From Belliella calami (GTDB lineage: Bacteria; Bacteroidota; Bacteroidia; Cytophagales; Cyclobacteriaceae), in the NCBI RefSeq assembly GCF_022549695.1, contig NZ_JAKZGS010000007.1, positions 124,001 through 188,000 of the forward strand: a stretch of DNA of 64,000 nt, in the 5' to 3' direction. The notes under the pieces are model-generated. The model saw only the letters and a program-made list of their open reading frames with translations. It did no database searches and was not told the DNA's origin. Shown here piece by piece: positions 9,465 to 18,605 of the stretch. Numbering within the stretch: the first letter of the stretch is position 1; the number at the start of each line of letters is the position of its first letter. Made by a program: the position numbers and the translations under genes.

Positions 9465-9527
9465 AATGTGATCATTTGCTTCAAATCTTAAGCTTAAGGC
9501 TAGGAATTGGGACTTAATGATCACATT
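9465..9527. repeat. Perfect 12-bp inverted repeat with nested palindrome
   Basis: Arms AATGTGATCATT (9465-9476) and AATGATCACATT (9516-9527) are perfect reverse complements across a 39-bp loop. The loop itself holds the 12-bp palindrome CTTAAGCTTAAG near 9487-9498. It lies 22 bp after the DUF4412 stop codon and about 90 bp before folA. No U-run follows, so a simple terminator is unlikely. Confidence 0.7.
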
Positions 9528-9617
9528 ATTCATTCTAATTCCTACTGATATTTAACTTACAATTTTTTGACTTAAAAATCCTTGGTATCTTGTAAGCCAA
9601 ACCTTCAAAATATCAAA

Positions 9618-10115
9618 TTGAATATATCCATTATAGTCGCCAAAGCCAAAAACAATGTGATTGGCAAAGACAATCAACTTATTTGGAAACTCTCGTCAGA
9701 TTTGAGGTTTTTCAAGAAAACTACAACTGGTCATCATATCATCATGGGAAGAAAAACCTATGAATCGATGGGAAAACCGCTTCCAAACAGGACTTCGATA
9801 GTAGTCACCCGCAATCCAGATTTTGAGATACCAGAAGGCCATTTTGTGGTTCATTCTTTGGAAGAAGCTATCAGGCTTTGCATCAGCAAAAATCTTGGGC
9901 AGGTATATATCATTGGCGGTGCTCAGATTTATAAAGAAGCCATCAATGTCTGCGATGAAATGTTAATTACGGAAGTAGATGCCAGTCCAGATGGTGACGT
10001 GTTTTTCCCTGATTTCAATTTATCGGATTGGAAAAAAGAAAATACTGAACTATTTCAAAAAGATGAAAACAATGAATTCAATTTTGAAATTGTCACTTAC
10101 AAAAGGATCAAATAA
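9618..10115 (+). CDS. folA: Dihydrofolate reductase
   Basis: Reduces dihydrofolate to tetrahydrofolate with NADPH. The motif order is standard: ISIIVAKAKNNVIGKDN at the N terminus, LIWKLSSDLRFFKKTT, GHHIIMGRKTYESMG, RTSIVVTR and VYIIGGAQIYKEA. The open frame runs up to a TTG at 9582, but homology supports the TTG at 9618, which places the first strand directly at the N terminus and gives 165 aa. The stop TAA shares its last base with the ATG of the next gene, so the two are coupled. Confidence 0.93.
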   Translation: MNISIIVAKAKNNVIGKDNQLIWKLSSDLRFFKKTTTGHHIIMGRKTYESMGKPLPNRTSIVVTRNPDFEIPEGHFVVHSLEEAIRLCISKNLGQVYIIGGAQIYKEAINVCDEMLITEVDASPDGDVFFPDFNLSDWKKENTELFQKDENNEFNFEIVTYKRIK

Positions 10116-10900
10116 TGAAAGAAAATGTAGTCTGGATCACAGGGGCTTCATCTGGAATTGGAGAGGCTTTGGTCTATCAATTTGAAAAATCGAATTATAA
10201 AGTGATCATTTCGTCTAGAAAAAAAGAGGGTTTGGAACTTGTAAAAGCAAAGACCAAAAACCCAAACAATATATTTGTTTTGCCCTTTGACTTATCAAAA
10301 AATGAAAGTTTTGACACACTTGCATCTGAAGCTATCGCTGCGTTTGGCCATGTGGATATACTTATCAATAATGGAGGAATCAGCCAAAGGTCTCTAGCCA
10401 TTGACACAAAACTAGAAGTAGATCGAAAGATTATGGAAGTAAATTACTTTGGGACGATCGCTTTGAGCAAGGCGATCCTTCCTCATTTTATTTCCAGAAA
10501 AAAGGGGCATTTTGGAGTTGTGAGTAGTCTTGTAGGTAAGTTTGGTTCGCCATACAGATCTTCATATGCAGGTGCAAAACATGCCCTTCATGGTTTTTTT
10601 GATTCATTAAGGGCAGAAAACTATAAAGAGAATATTAAAGTGACGATGATTTGTCCTGGGTTTATCAAAACCAATGTTTCAATGAATGCACTTACCGGCG
10701 ATGGAAGTCCATTGAACGAAATGGATGCCGCCCAAGACAAAGGCATGACACCCGAAGCTTGTGCGAAAGCGATCAAAAAAGGGATTGAAACAGGAAAGTT
10801 AGAAATTTTGATCGGGGGAAAAGAAACTATTGCAGTTTACATAAAGCGATTATTCCCGAAAATTTTCGCAAAAATAATCCAAAAAGCTAAAGTGAGATAA
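10115..10900 (+). CDS. Short-chain dehydrogenase/reductase (classical SDR)
   Basis: NAD(P)-dependent oxidoreductase of 261 aa. It has the Rossmann motif GASSGIGEAL (about 10-19), NNGG (about 86-89), the catalytic Ser in VVSSLVGKFG and the YxxxK pair in YAGAKHALHGFF (about 151-155), then CPGFIKTN. This resembles the DHRS7-like/DltE group. The substrate is unknown. Its ATG overlaps the folA stop by one base, so co-translation is likely. Confidence 0.9.
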   Translation: MKENVVWITGASSGIGEALVYQFEKSNYKVIISSRKKEGLELVKAKTKNPNNIFVLPFDLSKNESFDTLASEAIAAFGHVDILINNGGISQRSLAIDTKLEVDRKIMEVNYFGTIALSKAILPHFISRKKGHFGVVSSLVGKFGSPYRSSYAGAKHALHGFFDSLRAENYKENIKVTMICPGFIKTNVSMNALTGDGSPLNEMDAAQDKGMTPEACAKAIKKGIETGKLEILIGGKETIAVYIKRLFPKIFAKIIQKAKVR

Positions 10901-10962
10901 CAAACAGAATGCTGTAAGCTTTCTTAAAGTAGGCATAAAGTTAAGCCCAAATCAAACCAGAG

Positions 10963-12228
10963 ATGACCAACTATAAAGAGATAAAAGCAGAAATATTAGC
11001 TATTGGCGATGAGTTACTTTACGGACAGATAGTCGATACCAATAGTCATTGGATCAGCCAAGAGCTTGACAAAATCGGTGTTCGAGTGATCCAAAGAACT
11101 ACCGTAGGTGACAACAAAGAGCATATAATGGAGGCATTCAAAGCAGCTGAAAACCGGGCAGATATCGTCTTGATGACTGGAGGATTAGGCCCCACGAATG
11201 ATGACTTGACTAAGCCTTTGCTGGCAGAGTATTTCAATTGTGAGATAAAACTTGTACCGGAAGCATTGGAGGCTGTACGTACATTTTTTGAAAAAAGAGG
11301 TCGTGAGCTCACTGAACTAAACAAACTACAGGCACATCTTCCTACCAAATGCACATATGTACCCAATGAAGTAGGAACTGCCCCAGGCATGTGGTTTGAA
11401 GAAAATGATACTGCATGGATGTCAATGCCAGGAGTACCCCATGAAATGAAAAAGCTGATGAAGGATTATGTGATCCCCAAAATCAGAAGCATGTATACTC
11501 TTCCTATAATTTATCATAAAGTAATCAAAACCGTAGGAATAGGTGAAAGTTGGCTTGCTGACTTGATTAGAGAATGGGAAAGTAAATTGCCAAAAAACAT
11601 TAAACTGGCCTATTTACCCTCTTTAGGTCAGGTGAAATTACGACTAACGGCCTTTGGAGAAGATTATGACGAATTGCAGGCAGATGTAGAGACGCAGATC
11701 GAATTGGTGAAGCCATTTATAGAAAAATACATATTTGGCTACAACCACGAGACGCTCGAAGAATCCATCGGCAGGCTTTTGAAACAGAAAAATAAAAAAG
11801 TAGCTTTGGCAGAAAGCTGTACAGGAGGATATATTTCTCACCTAATCACTAGTATTCCTGGTAGCAGCAAATATTTCCAAGGTGCTTTGATACCCTACCA
11901 TAATGAGTTCAAAAGTGACATATTGAATGTTGAAGTAGAAGTTTTGAAGACAAAAGGTGCCGTGAGCGAAGAAACTATCATACAGATGGCAGAAAACATC
12001 AGGACAAAATTCAATTCAGACTATGGCCTGGCAAGTAGCGGAATCGCAGGACCAGAAGGTGGTTGGGCAGAAAAACCTGTCGGAACAGTGTGGATAGCAT
12101 GTGCATGGGAAGGAAACACAATCACCAAAAAATTACAATTGACCCAAGACAGAATGCTCAACATCCAACTTACAGCCGTGGCATCCTTGAATTTACTGAG
12201 ACAATGTATTCTTGAAAAAACAGAATAA
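10963..12228 (+). CDS. cinA: CinA family nicotinamide-nucleotide amidase
   Basis: Two-domain CinA protein of 421 aa. The N-terminal MoCF-type domain (about 5-175) begins EILAIGDELLYGQIVDTNS and contains TGGLGPTNDDLT. The C-terminal amidase domain (about 265-418) has AESCTGGYISHLITSIPG and SSGIAGPEGGW. Family members cleave ADP-ribose or deamidate NMN in pyridine nucleotide recycling. Start ATG at 10963 sits 62 bp after the SDR gene on the same strand. Normal length. Confidence 0.95.
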   Translation: MTNYKEIKAEILAIGDELLYGQIVDTNSHWISQELDKIGVRVIQRTTVGDNKEHIMEAFKAAENRADIVLMTGGLGPTNDDLTKPLLAEYFNCEIKLVPEALEAVRTFFEKRGRELTELNKLQAHLPTKCTYVPNEVGTAPGMWFEENDTAWMSMPGVPHEMKKLMKDYVIPKIRSMYTLPIIYHKVIKTVGIGESWLADLIREWESKLPKNIKLAYLPSLGQVKLRLTAFGEDYDELQADVETQIELVKPFIEKYIFGYNHETLEESIGRLLKQKNKKVALAESCTGGYISHLITSIPGSSKYFQGALIPYHNEFKSDILNVEVEVLKTKGAVSEETIIQMAENIRTKFNSDYGLASSGIAGPEGGWAEKPVGTVWIACAWEGNTITKKLQLTQDRMLNIQLTAVASLNLLRQCILEKTE

Positions 12229-12313
12229 AAATTCTGTTAAATGATTTTGTATTACATAAAATAAAATTTAATTTTAAAAGTTAGAAATAAACCCAATTAA
12301 ATAATAAAAAAAT

Positions 12314-13606
12314 ATGGCAACTGTAGAAATGATAATGCCCAAAATGGGTGAGAGCATCATAGAGGGTACCATTCTTACATGGCTCAAAAAAGAAGGTGAC
12401 GCAATCGAACAAGATGAATCTGTTTTGGAAGTTGCCACTGATAAAGTAGATACAGAAGTCCCTGCCATATATGGAGGGATTCTGAAGAAGATATTGGTCA
12501 AGGAAGGAGAGGTTGTTGCTGTTGGAGCACCTATTGCTATCATTGAGACTGAAGAAGAAACATCCGAATCTTTAGATAAAATAGAGAAAGATGCTCCGAA
12601 CCAAAAGGAAGAGTTAGTCGCTGCTGCACCACAACATACTTCAACTTTGGTAGGCAATTCTTCTGAAGAAAAATATGACGAAGGCGATGAGAGATTCTAT
12701 TCACCATTGGTTCAGAGTATTGCCAAAGAAGAAAACATAACTAAATCAGAGTTGTCAAAAATCACTGGCACCGGCAAAGATGGTAGGGTAACAAAGCTTG
12801 ATATGCTCGATTATCTCAAAGAAAGAGATACGAAGAAACAAAGTCATAAACCATCGATCAGTGCACCAATGCCAAAGGCGGAGATGAGTATTTCTGCAGG
12901 TGATGAGATCATTGAAATGGACAGAATGCGCAAAATGATTGCGCAAAGGATGTTAGATTCGAAAAGGATTTCTCCTCATGTAACTTCTTTTGTGGAAGCT
13001 GATGTCACCAATATTGTGCTTTGGAGAAACAAAATAAAGGATGCATATAAGAAGAAAGAGGGAGAGGCATTGACCTTTACACCGTTTTTCGTTCAGGCTG
13101 TAGCTAAGGCCATAAAGGATTTCCCGATGATCAATATCTCTGTAGATGGCGACAGGATTATCAAAAAGAAGGACATTAATATTGGTATCGCGGTTGCCTT
13201 ACCAAGTGGCAACTTAATTGTTCCAAACATCAAAAATGCAGATCAATTCAATCTCACTGGGTTATCCAAGAAAGTAAATGATCTTGCAACTAGGGCAAGA
13301 AACAATAAGTTGTCCCCAGACGAACTTGGTGGAGGTACATATACTATATCAAATGTGGGTTCATTTGGAAATGTAATGGGTACACCAATAATTATGCAAC
13401 CCCAAGTGGCAATTTTGGCTGTGGGGGCCATTACCAAAAAGCCCGCTGTAGTAGAAACACCTACAGGTGATGTGATCGCTATCAGACATAAAATGTTCCT
13501 TTCCCATTCTTATGACCATCGTGTTGTAGATGGCTCATTGGGCGGCATGTTTGTACGTCGAGTGGCAGATTATTTGGAAGAATTCGATTTGGATACAGAA
13601 TTATAA
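12314..13606 (+). CDS. 2-oxoacid dehydrogenase complex E2 (dihydrolipoamide acyltransferase)
   Basis: Core acyltransferase of a 2-oxoacid dehydrogenase complex, most likely branched-chain or 2-oxoglutarate type. The 430 aa contain one lipoyl domain (1-77, lipoylated Lys44 in ATDKVDTEVP), an E3/E1-binding domain (about 128-166, FYSPLVQSIAKEENI to GRVTKLDMLDYL) and the catalytic domain with HRVVDG at 402-407. E1 and E3 genes are not adjacent, so complex identity is open. A strong hairpin follows the stop codon. Confidence 0.94.
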   Translation: MATVEMIMPKMGESIIEGTILTWLKKEGDAIEQDESVLEVATDKVDTEVPAIYGGILKKILVKEGEVVAVGAPIAIIETEEETSESLDKIEKDAPNQKEELVAAAPQHTSTLVGNSSEEKYDEGDERFYSPLVQSIAKEENITKSELSKITGTGKDGRVTKLDMLDYLKERDTKKQSHKPSISAPMPKAEMSISAGDEIIEMDRMRKMIAQRMLDSKRISPHVTSFVEADVTNIVLWRNKIKDAYKKKEGEALTFTPFFVQAVAKAIKDFPMINISVDGDRIIKKKDINIGIAVALPSGNLIVPNIKNADQFNLTGLSKKVNDLATRARNNKLSPDELGGGTYTISNVGSFGNVMGTPIIMQPQVAILAVGAITKKPAVVETPTGDVIAIRHKMFLSHSYDHRVVDGSLGGMFVRRVADYLEEFDLDTEL

Positions 13607-13610
13607 AATC

Positions 13611-13653
13611 AACAAAGAAAGAGGTTATTGATTGGCCTCTTTCTTTGTTTTTA
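13611..13653. terminator. Bidirectional terminator between E2 and the hybrid kinase
   Basis: A 14-bp perfect stem (arms 13611-13624 and 13636-13649, left arm AACAAAGAAAGAGG) ends in a run of T on the plus strand and A on the left flank. It ends the E2 transcript. The right arm lies inside the last codons of the convergent histidine kinase gene, whose stop is at 13625-13627, so coding and terminator functions share bases. Confidence 0.85.
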
Positions 13654-16519
13654 ATTCATATATTTTTTTGATTGTCAAGGCTATATCTTTTACCTGAATG
13701 GGCTTCGAAAGATAACCATCCATCCCGATGGAAATTGCTTCATTAATATCTTCTTGAAATGCATTTGCAGAGAGTCCAATGATAGGGATGTAAAGTTTGT
13801 TTTCCAAATTCCTGATAATCTTTGTTGCCTCCAGCCCGTTCAATTTTGGCATTTGGATATCCATAAAAATTAGATCAAAATCATGATTAGCCACTGTATC
13901 TATAGCCTCTAAACCATTCTTGGCTAAGGTGATTTTATAGCCAAGCTCTTTCATTAACATTTGCATAAACTTCAAGTTTGTTTCATTATCTTCTACCAAA
14001 AGGATTCTAAGAGGATATTTTTTTTGCATTTTTTCCCAAACAAAACTTTCCTCTACTGCCGAATTATAACCGAGTACTTTTTCCTCTTGGATATAGATTT
14101 TGCCAAAAACATTAAAAGAAAAAACCGAGCCTTTGTTTTCTTCACTTTCAATCCTTAACTCCCCTCCCATCAGTTCAATAAGCTTATTTGAAATGGCCAA
14201 GCCAAGACCTGTGCCTGTAAACTCCCTGGTATTACTTCCATCAACTTGGACAAAAGGTTCTGTGAGTGTTTTGATTTTTGACTCAGGAATACCGATTCCA
14301 GTATCTTTTACTGAAAAGTGGACGATAATATTTTCTTCCATAAACGATTCACCATATACATACAAGTGGATTTCACCATTACTAGGAGTGAATTTTATAG
14401 CATTGCCAATTAGGTTAAAAAGGATTTGGCCCAATTTCTCCTTATCCAATTCTATAAATTCAGGCAACAAAGGTCCAAATTGGTAAGATAGCTTGATATT
14501 CTTTGCTTGAACCATTCCTGAAAAAATCTTCAGTATTTTTTCTAATGCCTCTTTGAAATGAAATACAGAAGACTCTAAATGCATCATACCCGACTCAATT
14601 TTAGAATAATCCAAAACATCATTGATGATGAAAGAAAGAGACTGCCCAGAATCCTTGATCACTTGAAGATATTCTGATTGTTTGGTATTCAGGTTAGTTT
14701 TCTCCAGTAAGCCAATGATCCCCAAGAGCCCATTCATAGGAGTTCTGATTTCATGACTCATATTAGCAAGAAATTCTGATTTAGCTCTATTAGCCAATTC
14801 AGCTGCCTCCATTGCTTCTTGAAGCCCTTTTTCCCATAATTTTTGACCTGTAACATCCCTTGAAATAGAGATCATCCTATCCTCATCGAGTTTAAATAGC
14901 CGGGTTTCAAAAATCTTCTTCCCAGCTTGTGATTCTATTTCAAAATCAAGCGTTACGATCTTTCCTGTAGATTTTACTTTCTCAAATCCTTCCATGATTT
15001 GCTGATTCAATGGATTTGGCAAATCATCCATGATACTTTTCCCGAGAGATGTTTGGGCAGGTTTCAATAAAAAAGACTCGTCCTGTATATAATACTCCAA
15101 GAATATGCCTTCACTACTATAAATAAAAATAATATCTGGCAGACTTCTCAATACAGCTATAAGCCTATTGTTGCTTTTCAACAATTCCTGTTCAGAGATA
15201 TACCTTTCATTGATATCTGTACAAATACCTACATTTCCGGTAAACTCACCCATCTCAGAATAAAAGAGTTTTTCGAAAGCACGAGATCTAATCATTTCCC
15301 CAGAACTACTTTTGAAATCAAATTCAAAGGAAAAACTTTCTTTGTGATTAACTATTGCTTCATCAATTCTATCAATTAGTACTTTCAATTGATCCTCGGG
15401 AATATATTTCGGAAAGTTATTGACGAAATCATCAGATTCATATCCCAAAACTTCTTTGACTTCGGAGCTTACCCTTACCATCTTTCTATTCGCATCCTGA
15501 AAGTAGATAAAGCCTCGAGATTCTTGGAGTAAAAGACTTTGTTGTCTAAACAATTCTTCAATTTTTTCAGACTTCTCTTCCAAGAGATCATTAGACTCTT
15601 GCGCATTTCTAATAAATCTGTAAAGGATCAAAATCACCATCAGGAGCAAAAACATCAACCCTATCAATAAGTAAATATAAGTTCCAAAAATTTTTGAAGT
15701 TGCTTCATTTTTATCCTGAATAAAAATAACTGCCAACGGGATTTCTAAAGGAAACAAGCTAAATGGATATTGGTATATAATAGACTCGTAACTTGTCCCT
15801 TCCACCTCGTTTACAAATACCCCACTATATCCACCCTTCAAACCGTTTTTGATATCCTTCTTGATCGGCTCAAAAGATAGCGGTGAAATCATGAATCCTC
15901 TAGTAGGTAAATAATCTGTCAAACCATATAATTCCCCATTCTTAAACAATAGTTTCTCTCCAGACATCCCCAAATAATAATTGCCCAATTCATCTCCCAA
16001 AAAGCGATCAATATTCACTACACCGACTATTTTTACTCCTTTGGATTGATTTTCCAAAAAAATATGATTTTCCTTTTGGATTGGCAATTTCGTTTCAGAA
16101 TAACTCAATTGTTTTATGAAATTATTCTTTTCATCAAAACTGAAGGATACAGACTGGCTGGGAAAAATTACGATCAAAGAATCTAAGATGTTTCTATGGT
16201 TATTAAAAATCCTTCTACTACGCATTTCAAAGGCAATTTGTTCATCATCATCTCTTTCATAAGTCCATGGCTCCAGGTTATTTACAAAAAACACCAAATC
16301 ATCATAAGTAGAAGAAAATCTATTTTGAATATCTTTGGCGGCGAGCTCGACTTGCTTATTCAAAAACTGCCTTCTTGCTTCTAGTTGACTTTCCTTTAAC
16401 GCATAGAAAAAATTGGTCGCAAGGAAAAGAGTCAAAATCAAAACCAAAATTCCTGTCACCACAAACCAGCGATATGAATTGTTATAGTTTTTTGAAAATT
16501 TTGATTGAATATTTTTCAT
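13625..16519 (-). CDS. Hybrid sensor histidine kinase/response regulator (Cache-like sensor, two PAS)
   Basis: Membrane signalling kinase of 964 aa. Order seen: TM1 (about 19-39), an extracytoplasmic Cache-like sensor (about 40-275), TM2 (about 279-303), a coiled linker, PAS1 with PAC (about 330-440), PAS2 (about 455-570), HisKA with FLANMSHEIRTPMNG (His about 589), a HATPase domain with NLIGNAIKFT and GTGLGLAIS, and a C-terminal REC domain (from about 836, phospho-acceptor Asp about 887 in FMDIQMPKLNG). No DNA-binding output. The ATG at 16519 is chosen because it overlaps the upstream stop in an ATGA junction. Confidence 0.93.
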   Translation of the reverse strand: MKNIQSKFSKNYNNSYRWFVVTGILVLILTLFLATNFFYALKESQLEARRQFLNKQVELAAKDIQNRFSSTYDDLVFFVNNLEPWTYERDDDEQIAFEMRSRRIFNNHRNILDSLIVIFPSQSVSFSFDEKNNFIKQLSYSETKLPIQKENHIFLENQSKGVKIVGVVNIDRFLGDELGNYYLGMSGEKLLFKNGELYGLTDYLPTRGFMISPLSFEPIKKDIKNGLKGGYSGVFVNEVEGTSYESIIYQYPFSLFPLEIPLAVIFIQDKNEATSKIFGTYIYLLIGLMFLLLMVILILYRFIRNAQESNDLLEEKSEKIEELFRQQSLLLQESRGFIYFQDANRKMVRVSSEVKEVLGYESDDFVNNFPKYIPEDQLKVLIDRIDEAIVNHKESFSFEFDFKSSSGEMIRSRAFEKLFYSEMGEFTGNVGICTDINERYISEQELLKSNNRLIAVLRSLPDIIFIYSSEGIFLEYYIQDESFLLKPAQTSLGKSIMDDLPNPLNQQIMEGFEKVKSTGKIVTLDFEIESQAGKKIFETRLFKLDEDRMISISRDVTGQKLWEKGLQEAMEAAELANRAKSEFLANMSHEIRTPMNGLLGIIGLLEKTNLNTKQSEYLQVIKDSGQSLSFIINDVLDYSKIESGMMHLESSVFHFKEALEKILKIFSGMVQAKNIKLSYQFGPLLPEFIELDKEKLGQILFNLIGNAIKFTPSNGEIHLYVYGESFMEENIIVHFSVKDTGIGIPESKIKTLTEPFVQVDGSNTREFTGTGLGLAISNKLIELMGGELRIESEENKGSVFSFNVFGKIYIQEEKVLGYNSAVEESFVWEKMQKKYPLRILLVEDNETNLKFMQMLMKELGYKITLAKNGLEAIDTVANHDFDLIFMDIQMPKLNGLEATKIIRNLENKLYIPIIGLSANAFQEDINEAISIGMDGYLSKPIQVKDIALTIKKIYELKTKKEANQ

Positions 16520-17520
16520 TGGATTTCGACATCTAGAATCAGCCAATCTAACTTTTCCATCGTATACGCATTGACCACCAAATTATCACTTTCTTCATTG
16601 AGAACGAATGTGTCGCCTCCTGAAAGGATAAAATTTGAGATCATTTTTCTTACTTCCTTACTTTTGCTTTTAAAAAGGTTATACTCTTCCGGTCGGAAAC
16701 TATCAGAAGTTATCGTTTGCAGATACGTATGATTCTTCAACGGTGGCAAGGATAAAGCTTCAATTGCCTTTGGCTTCCCTGCCACCACAGTCCCTGTTTG
16801 GTCAATTATCACGAGCTGACGCTTCGTTTTACTAAGGTAATTTTCCAAAATAGAATTGATTGAGATATCAAAAGCCAAAACCATTTTGAGCTCATTTCTA
16901 AAGTATATTGGATTTAGCAAAGATAGCACCCAGCCTTTCCCAACCGGATCTACGTAAATTTCCTCCACCCAAACCAGACTTTTGGTTGGATTGTGCTTTT
17001 CATCCGCTTCATAATAAAAATTGAAAGATGTCACATCCAAATCCGGATCTAACATTGTCCTTGCATCATAGGGAGGATAAAGTCTATTGAGTTGAATTGC
17101 ACTGTTGAAATACACCTGGGAAATCACGTCATGTTTCTCAACTACATTTTTGAATAGCTCATCCAAAGGATTGGTCAAAAGAATCATTTCTTCGACTGCT
17201 TTCCTATCCTTTCCTTTAGTAGTCAGGTAAAGGGTACTTAGCTCAGGGTTTTGGTTTGGACCAGAATTGGCAAAACTCCCTTCAATTTTGTATTTGTTTC
17301 TATCTCCATTAGATAAAATTTCCTCCCTGTTTTCAAACAACTCTATAACAAACTTCTCGATTTTGAGTAGTTCTTTTTCTAACTCTTCAAAATCATGGTC
17401 AATCGAAGTCATAAATGTTGCTATCTCATTTGAAGCTAATTCTAGGTCATTTTCTTTTTTCTTATTACAGGAAATGGCAAAACACAGGATCAAAATGGCT
17501 ATTAAAGAAAAATGCTTCAT
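16516..17520 (-). CDS. Cache/PDC-type sensor lipoprotein coupled to the hybrid kinase
   Basis: Stand-alone extracytoplasmic sensor lipoprotein, 334 aa. The signal peptide ends in a lipobox with Cys18 (FAISC). The rest reads like a Cache (PDC) domain: a long helix, then WVEEIYVDPVGKGWVLSLLN, MVLAFDISINSILENYL, and LVIIDQTGTVVAGKP. There is no membrane helix or kinase domain. Chosen start (17520) gives a clean lipoprotein signal; an upstream ATG at 17580 would overlap the preceding gene by 35 bp. Its stop overlaps the kinase start (ATGA), so it may be a dedicated ligand-binding partner of that kinase (inference). Confidence 0.75.
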   Translation of the reverse strand: MKHFSLIAILILCFAISCNKKKENDLELASNEIATFMTSIDHDFEELEKELLKIEKFVIELFENREEILSNGDRNKYKIEGSFANSGPNQNPELSTLYLTTKGKDRKAVEEMILLTNPLDELFKNVVEKHDVISQVYFNSAIQLNRLYPPYDARTMLDPDLDVTSFNFYYEADEKHNPTKSLVWVEEIYVDPVGKGWVLSLLNPIYFRNELKMVLAFDISINSILENYLSKTKRQLVIIDQTGTVVAGKPKAIEALSLPPLKNHTYLQTITSDSFRPEEYNLFKSKSKEVRKMISNFILSGGDTFVLNEESDNLVVNAYTMEKLDWLILDVEIQ

Positions 17521-17545
17521 GAGTCTTTTGCGCTTTTCTTTAAAG

Positions 17546-17785
17546 CTAAATATTTTCAAGCTGTTTTCGAAGTGTTTCACCCATTTCTTTGAATCTGTTT
17601 TTTACAGATTCAAAAAACAAACCTTCATAAAAAGTTTCTAGGTCTTTTTCTTCCAGCACATCCATTTCAGAAACTTTGAATGTTTGTTCCAATGCTCCCA
17701 ACTCAAATTTAATCAAGTACTTATTGTTCCAAGAAAATACAGAAATCCGGATATCGTCTTTTACGAATTCTTTAACTACTCTCAT
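17546..17785 (-). CDS. Hypothetical 79-aa protein between osmC and the Cache lipoprotein
   Basis: Short soluble protein of unknown family with alternating beta strands (IRISVFSWNNKYLIKFELG, LEQTFKVSEMDV) and a charged helical C terminus ending KQLENI. Its ATG overlaps the OsmC stop by 4 bp and its stop is 25 bp before the lipoprotein ATG. The tight packing supports a real gene. No known motif, membrane segment or metal site is visible. Confidence 0.72.
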   Translation of the reverse strand: MRVVKEFVKDDIRISVFSWNNKYLIKFELGALEQTFKVSEMDVLEEKDLETFYEGLFFESVKNRFKEMGETLRKQLENI

Positions 17786-18198
17786 ACCGGTCTTTTGACT
17801 TGAGAACTATACGTGATCTCAGATTTTAGAGAGGATGCGACTGAGCAATATTTATCTACAGAGAGAGCTACCACCTTTTTGAATTCTTCCTCTGTAGCGT
17901 CTGGAGAAACCAACACAAAATTTAGATGAATCGACTTGTAATAAGCAGGAATTCCATCATTCCTGTCTCCTTCTGCCTCTACATAAAAATCCATAATCTC
18001 CCTTCTTTTCTTTTTCATCATCAATACCGCATCTACAGACCCACAACCAGCCAAAGCAGACAATAGCAAATCCATTGGTGACTGAGCTTTTTTATCTTCG
18101 GGATCATACATATCGATATCCACTTTGTTGCCTTGAGTATTGATCGCTTCATATTCCAAATCCGCTTTCATTCTAACGGTTACGTTTCTCTTGCTCAT
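17782..18198 (-). CDS. OsmC/Ohr family thiol peroxidase-like protein
   Basis: Member of the OsmC family, which reduces organic or fatty acid hydroperoxides with two cysteines. The 138-aa product keeps both: one in LSALAGCGSVDAV (about residue 52) and one in DKYCSVASSL (about residue 118). Length and layout suit the YhfA/OsmC branch. First gene of a four-gene unit with the 79-aa protein, the Cache lipoprotein and the hybrid kinase. Confidence 0.9.
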   Translation of the reverse strand: MSKRNVTVRMKADLEYEAINTQGNKVDIDMYDPEDKKAQSPMDLLLSALAGCGSVDAVLMMKKKRREIMDFYVEAEGDRNDGIPAYYKSIHLNFVLVSPDATEEEFKKVVALSVDKYCSVASSLKSEITYSSQVKRPV

Positions 18199-18386
18199 TT
18201 TTTTATTTTGAAAGATTGATATATTTAAATTAGTTATAAAGTAGGAAGGGACTCTTCTATTTTTTCGATTTAAAGTTATAGGGTCAATTAGTTATCAGTT
18301 GAATTTGCTATTAAACAATTAATAGCTAGTCAAATCCTGATTTTACTTGACACTTTTTTTATACTTAACCTCTCGTTTTATAGGCA

Positions 18387-18449
18387 AGTCATTTCGACTA
18401 AAGGAGCCTGCCCCGTAGAATTACGGGGAGAAATCTCATACTGAATTTC
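18387..18449. repeat. Interspersed palindromic repeat, copy A
   Basis: A 63-bp element with the start AGTCATTTCGA, an internal hairpin (CCCCGTAGAATTACGGGG) and the end ACTGAATTTC. A matching 63-bp copy lies at 50058-50120. Further palindromes follow up to about 18560 (CCCGCAATTCTGCGGG and CCCGAATGCTTTCGGG). The whole gap 18199-18605 holds no gene. Confidence 0.75.
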
Positions 18450-18605
18450 ACACCCCAACTTCAATTTTAACTTTCCAGTTTCAAATAGGGACGAGACCTC
18501 CCCGCAATTCTGCGGGACAAGCTTCTCCCGAATGCTTTCGGGATCGAGGTGACTTAGTCACGTCTTGAATCTCACCTCATATCTCTCGCATCTTTCTCTC
18601 AATTC

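Noticed and set aside
16519-16546. Upstream start of the hybrid kinase at 16546
   Set aside because: The added residues (ADSRCRNP) have no membrane or signal character, and the ATGA overlap at 16516-16519 marks the normal coupled start.
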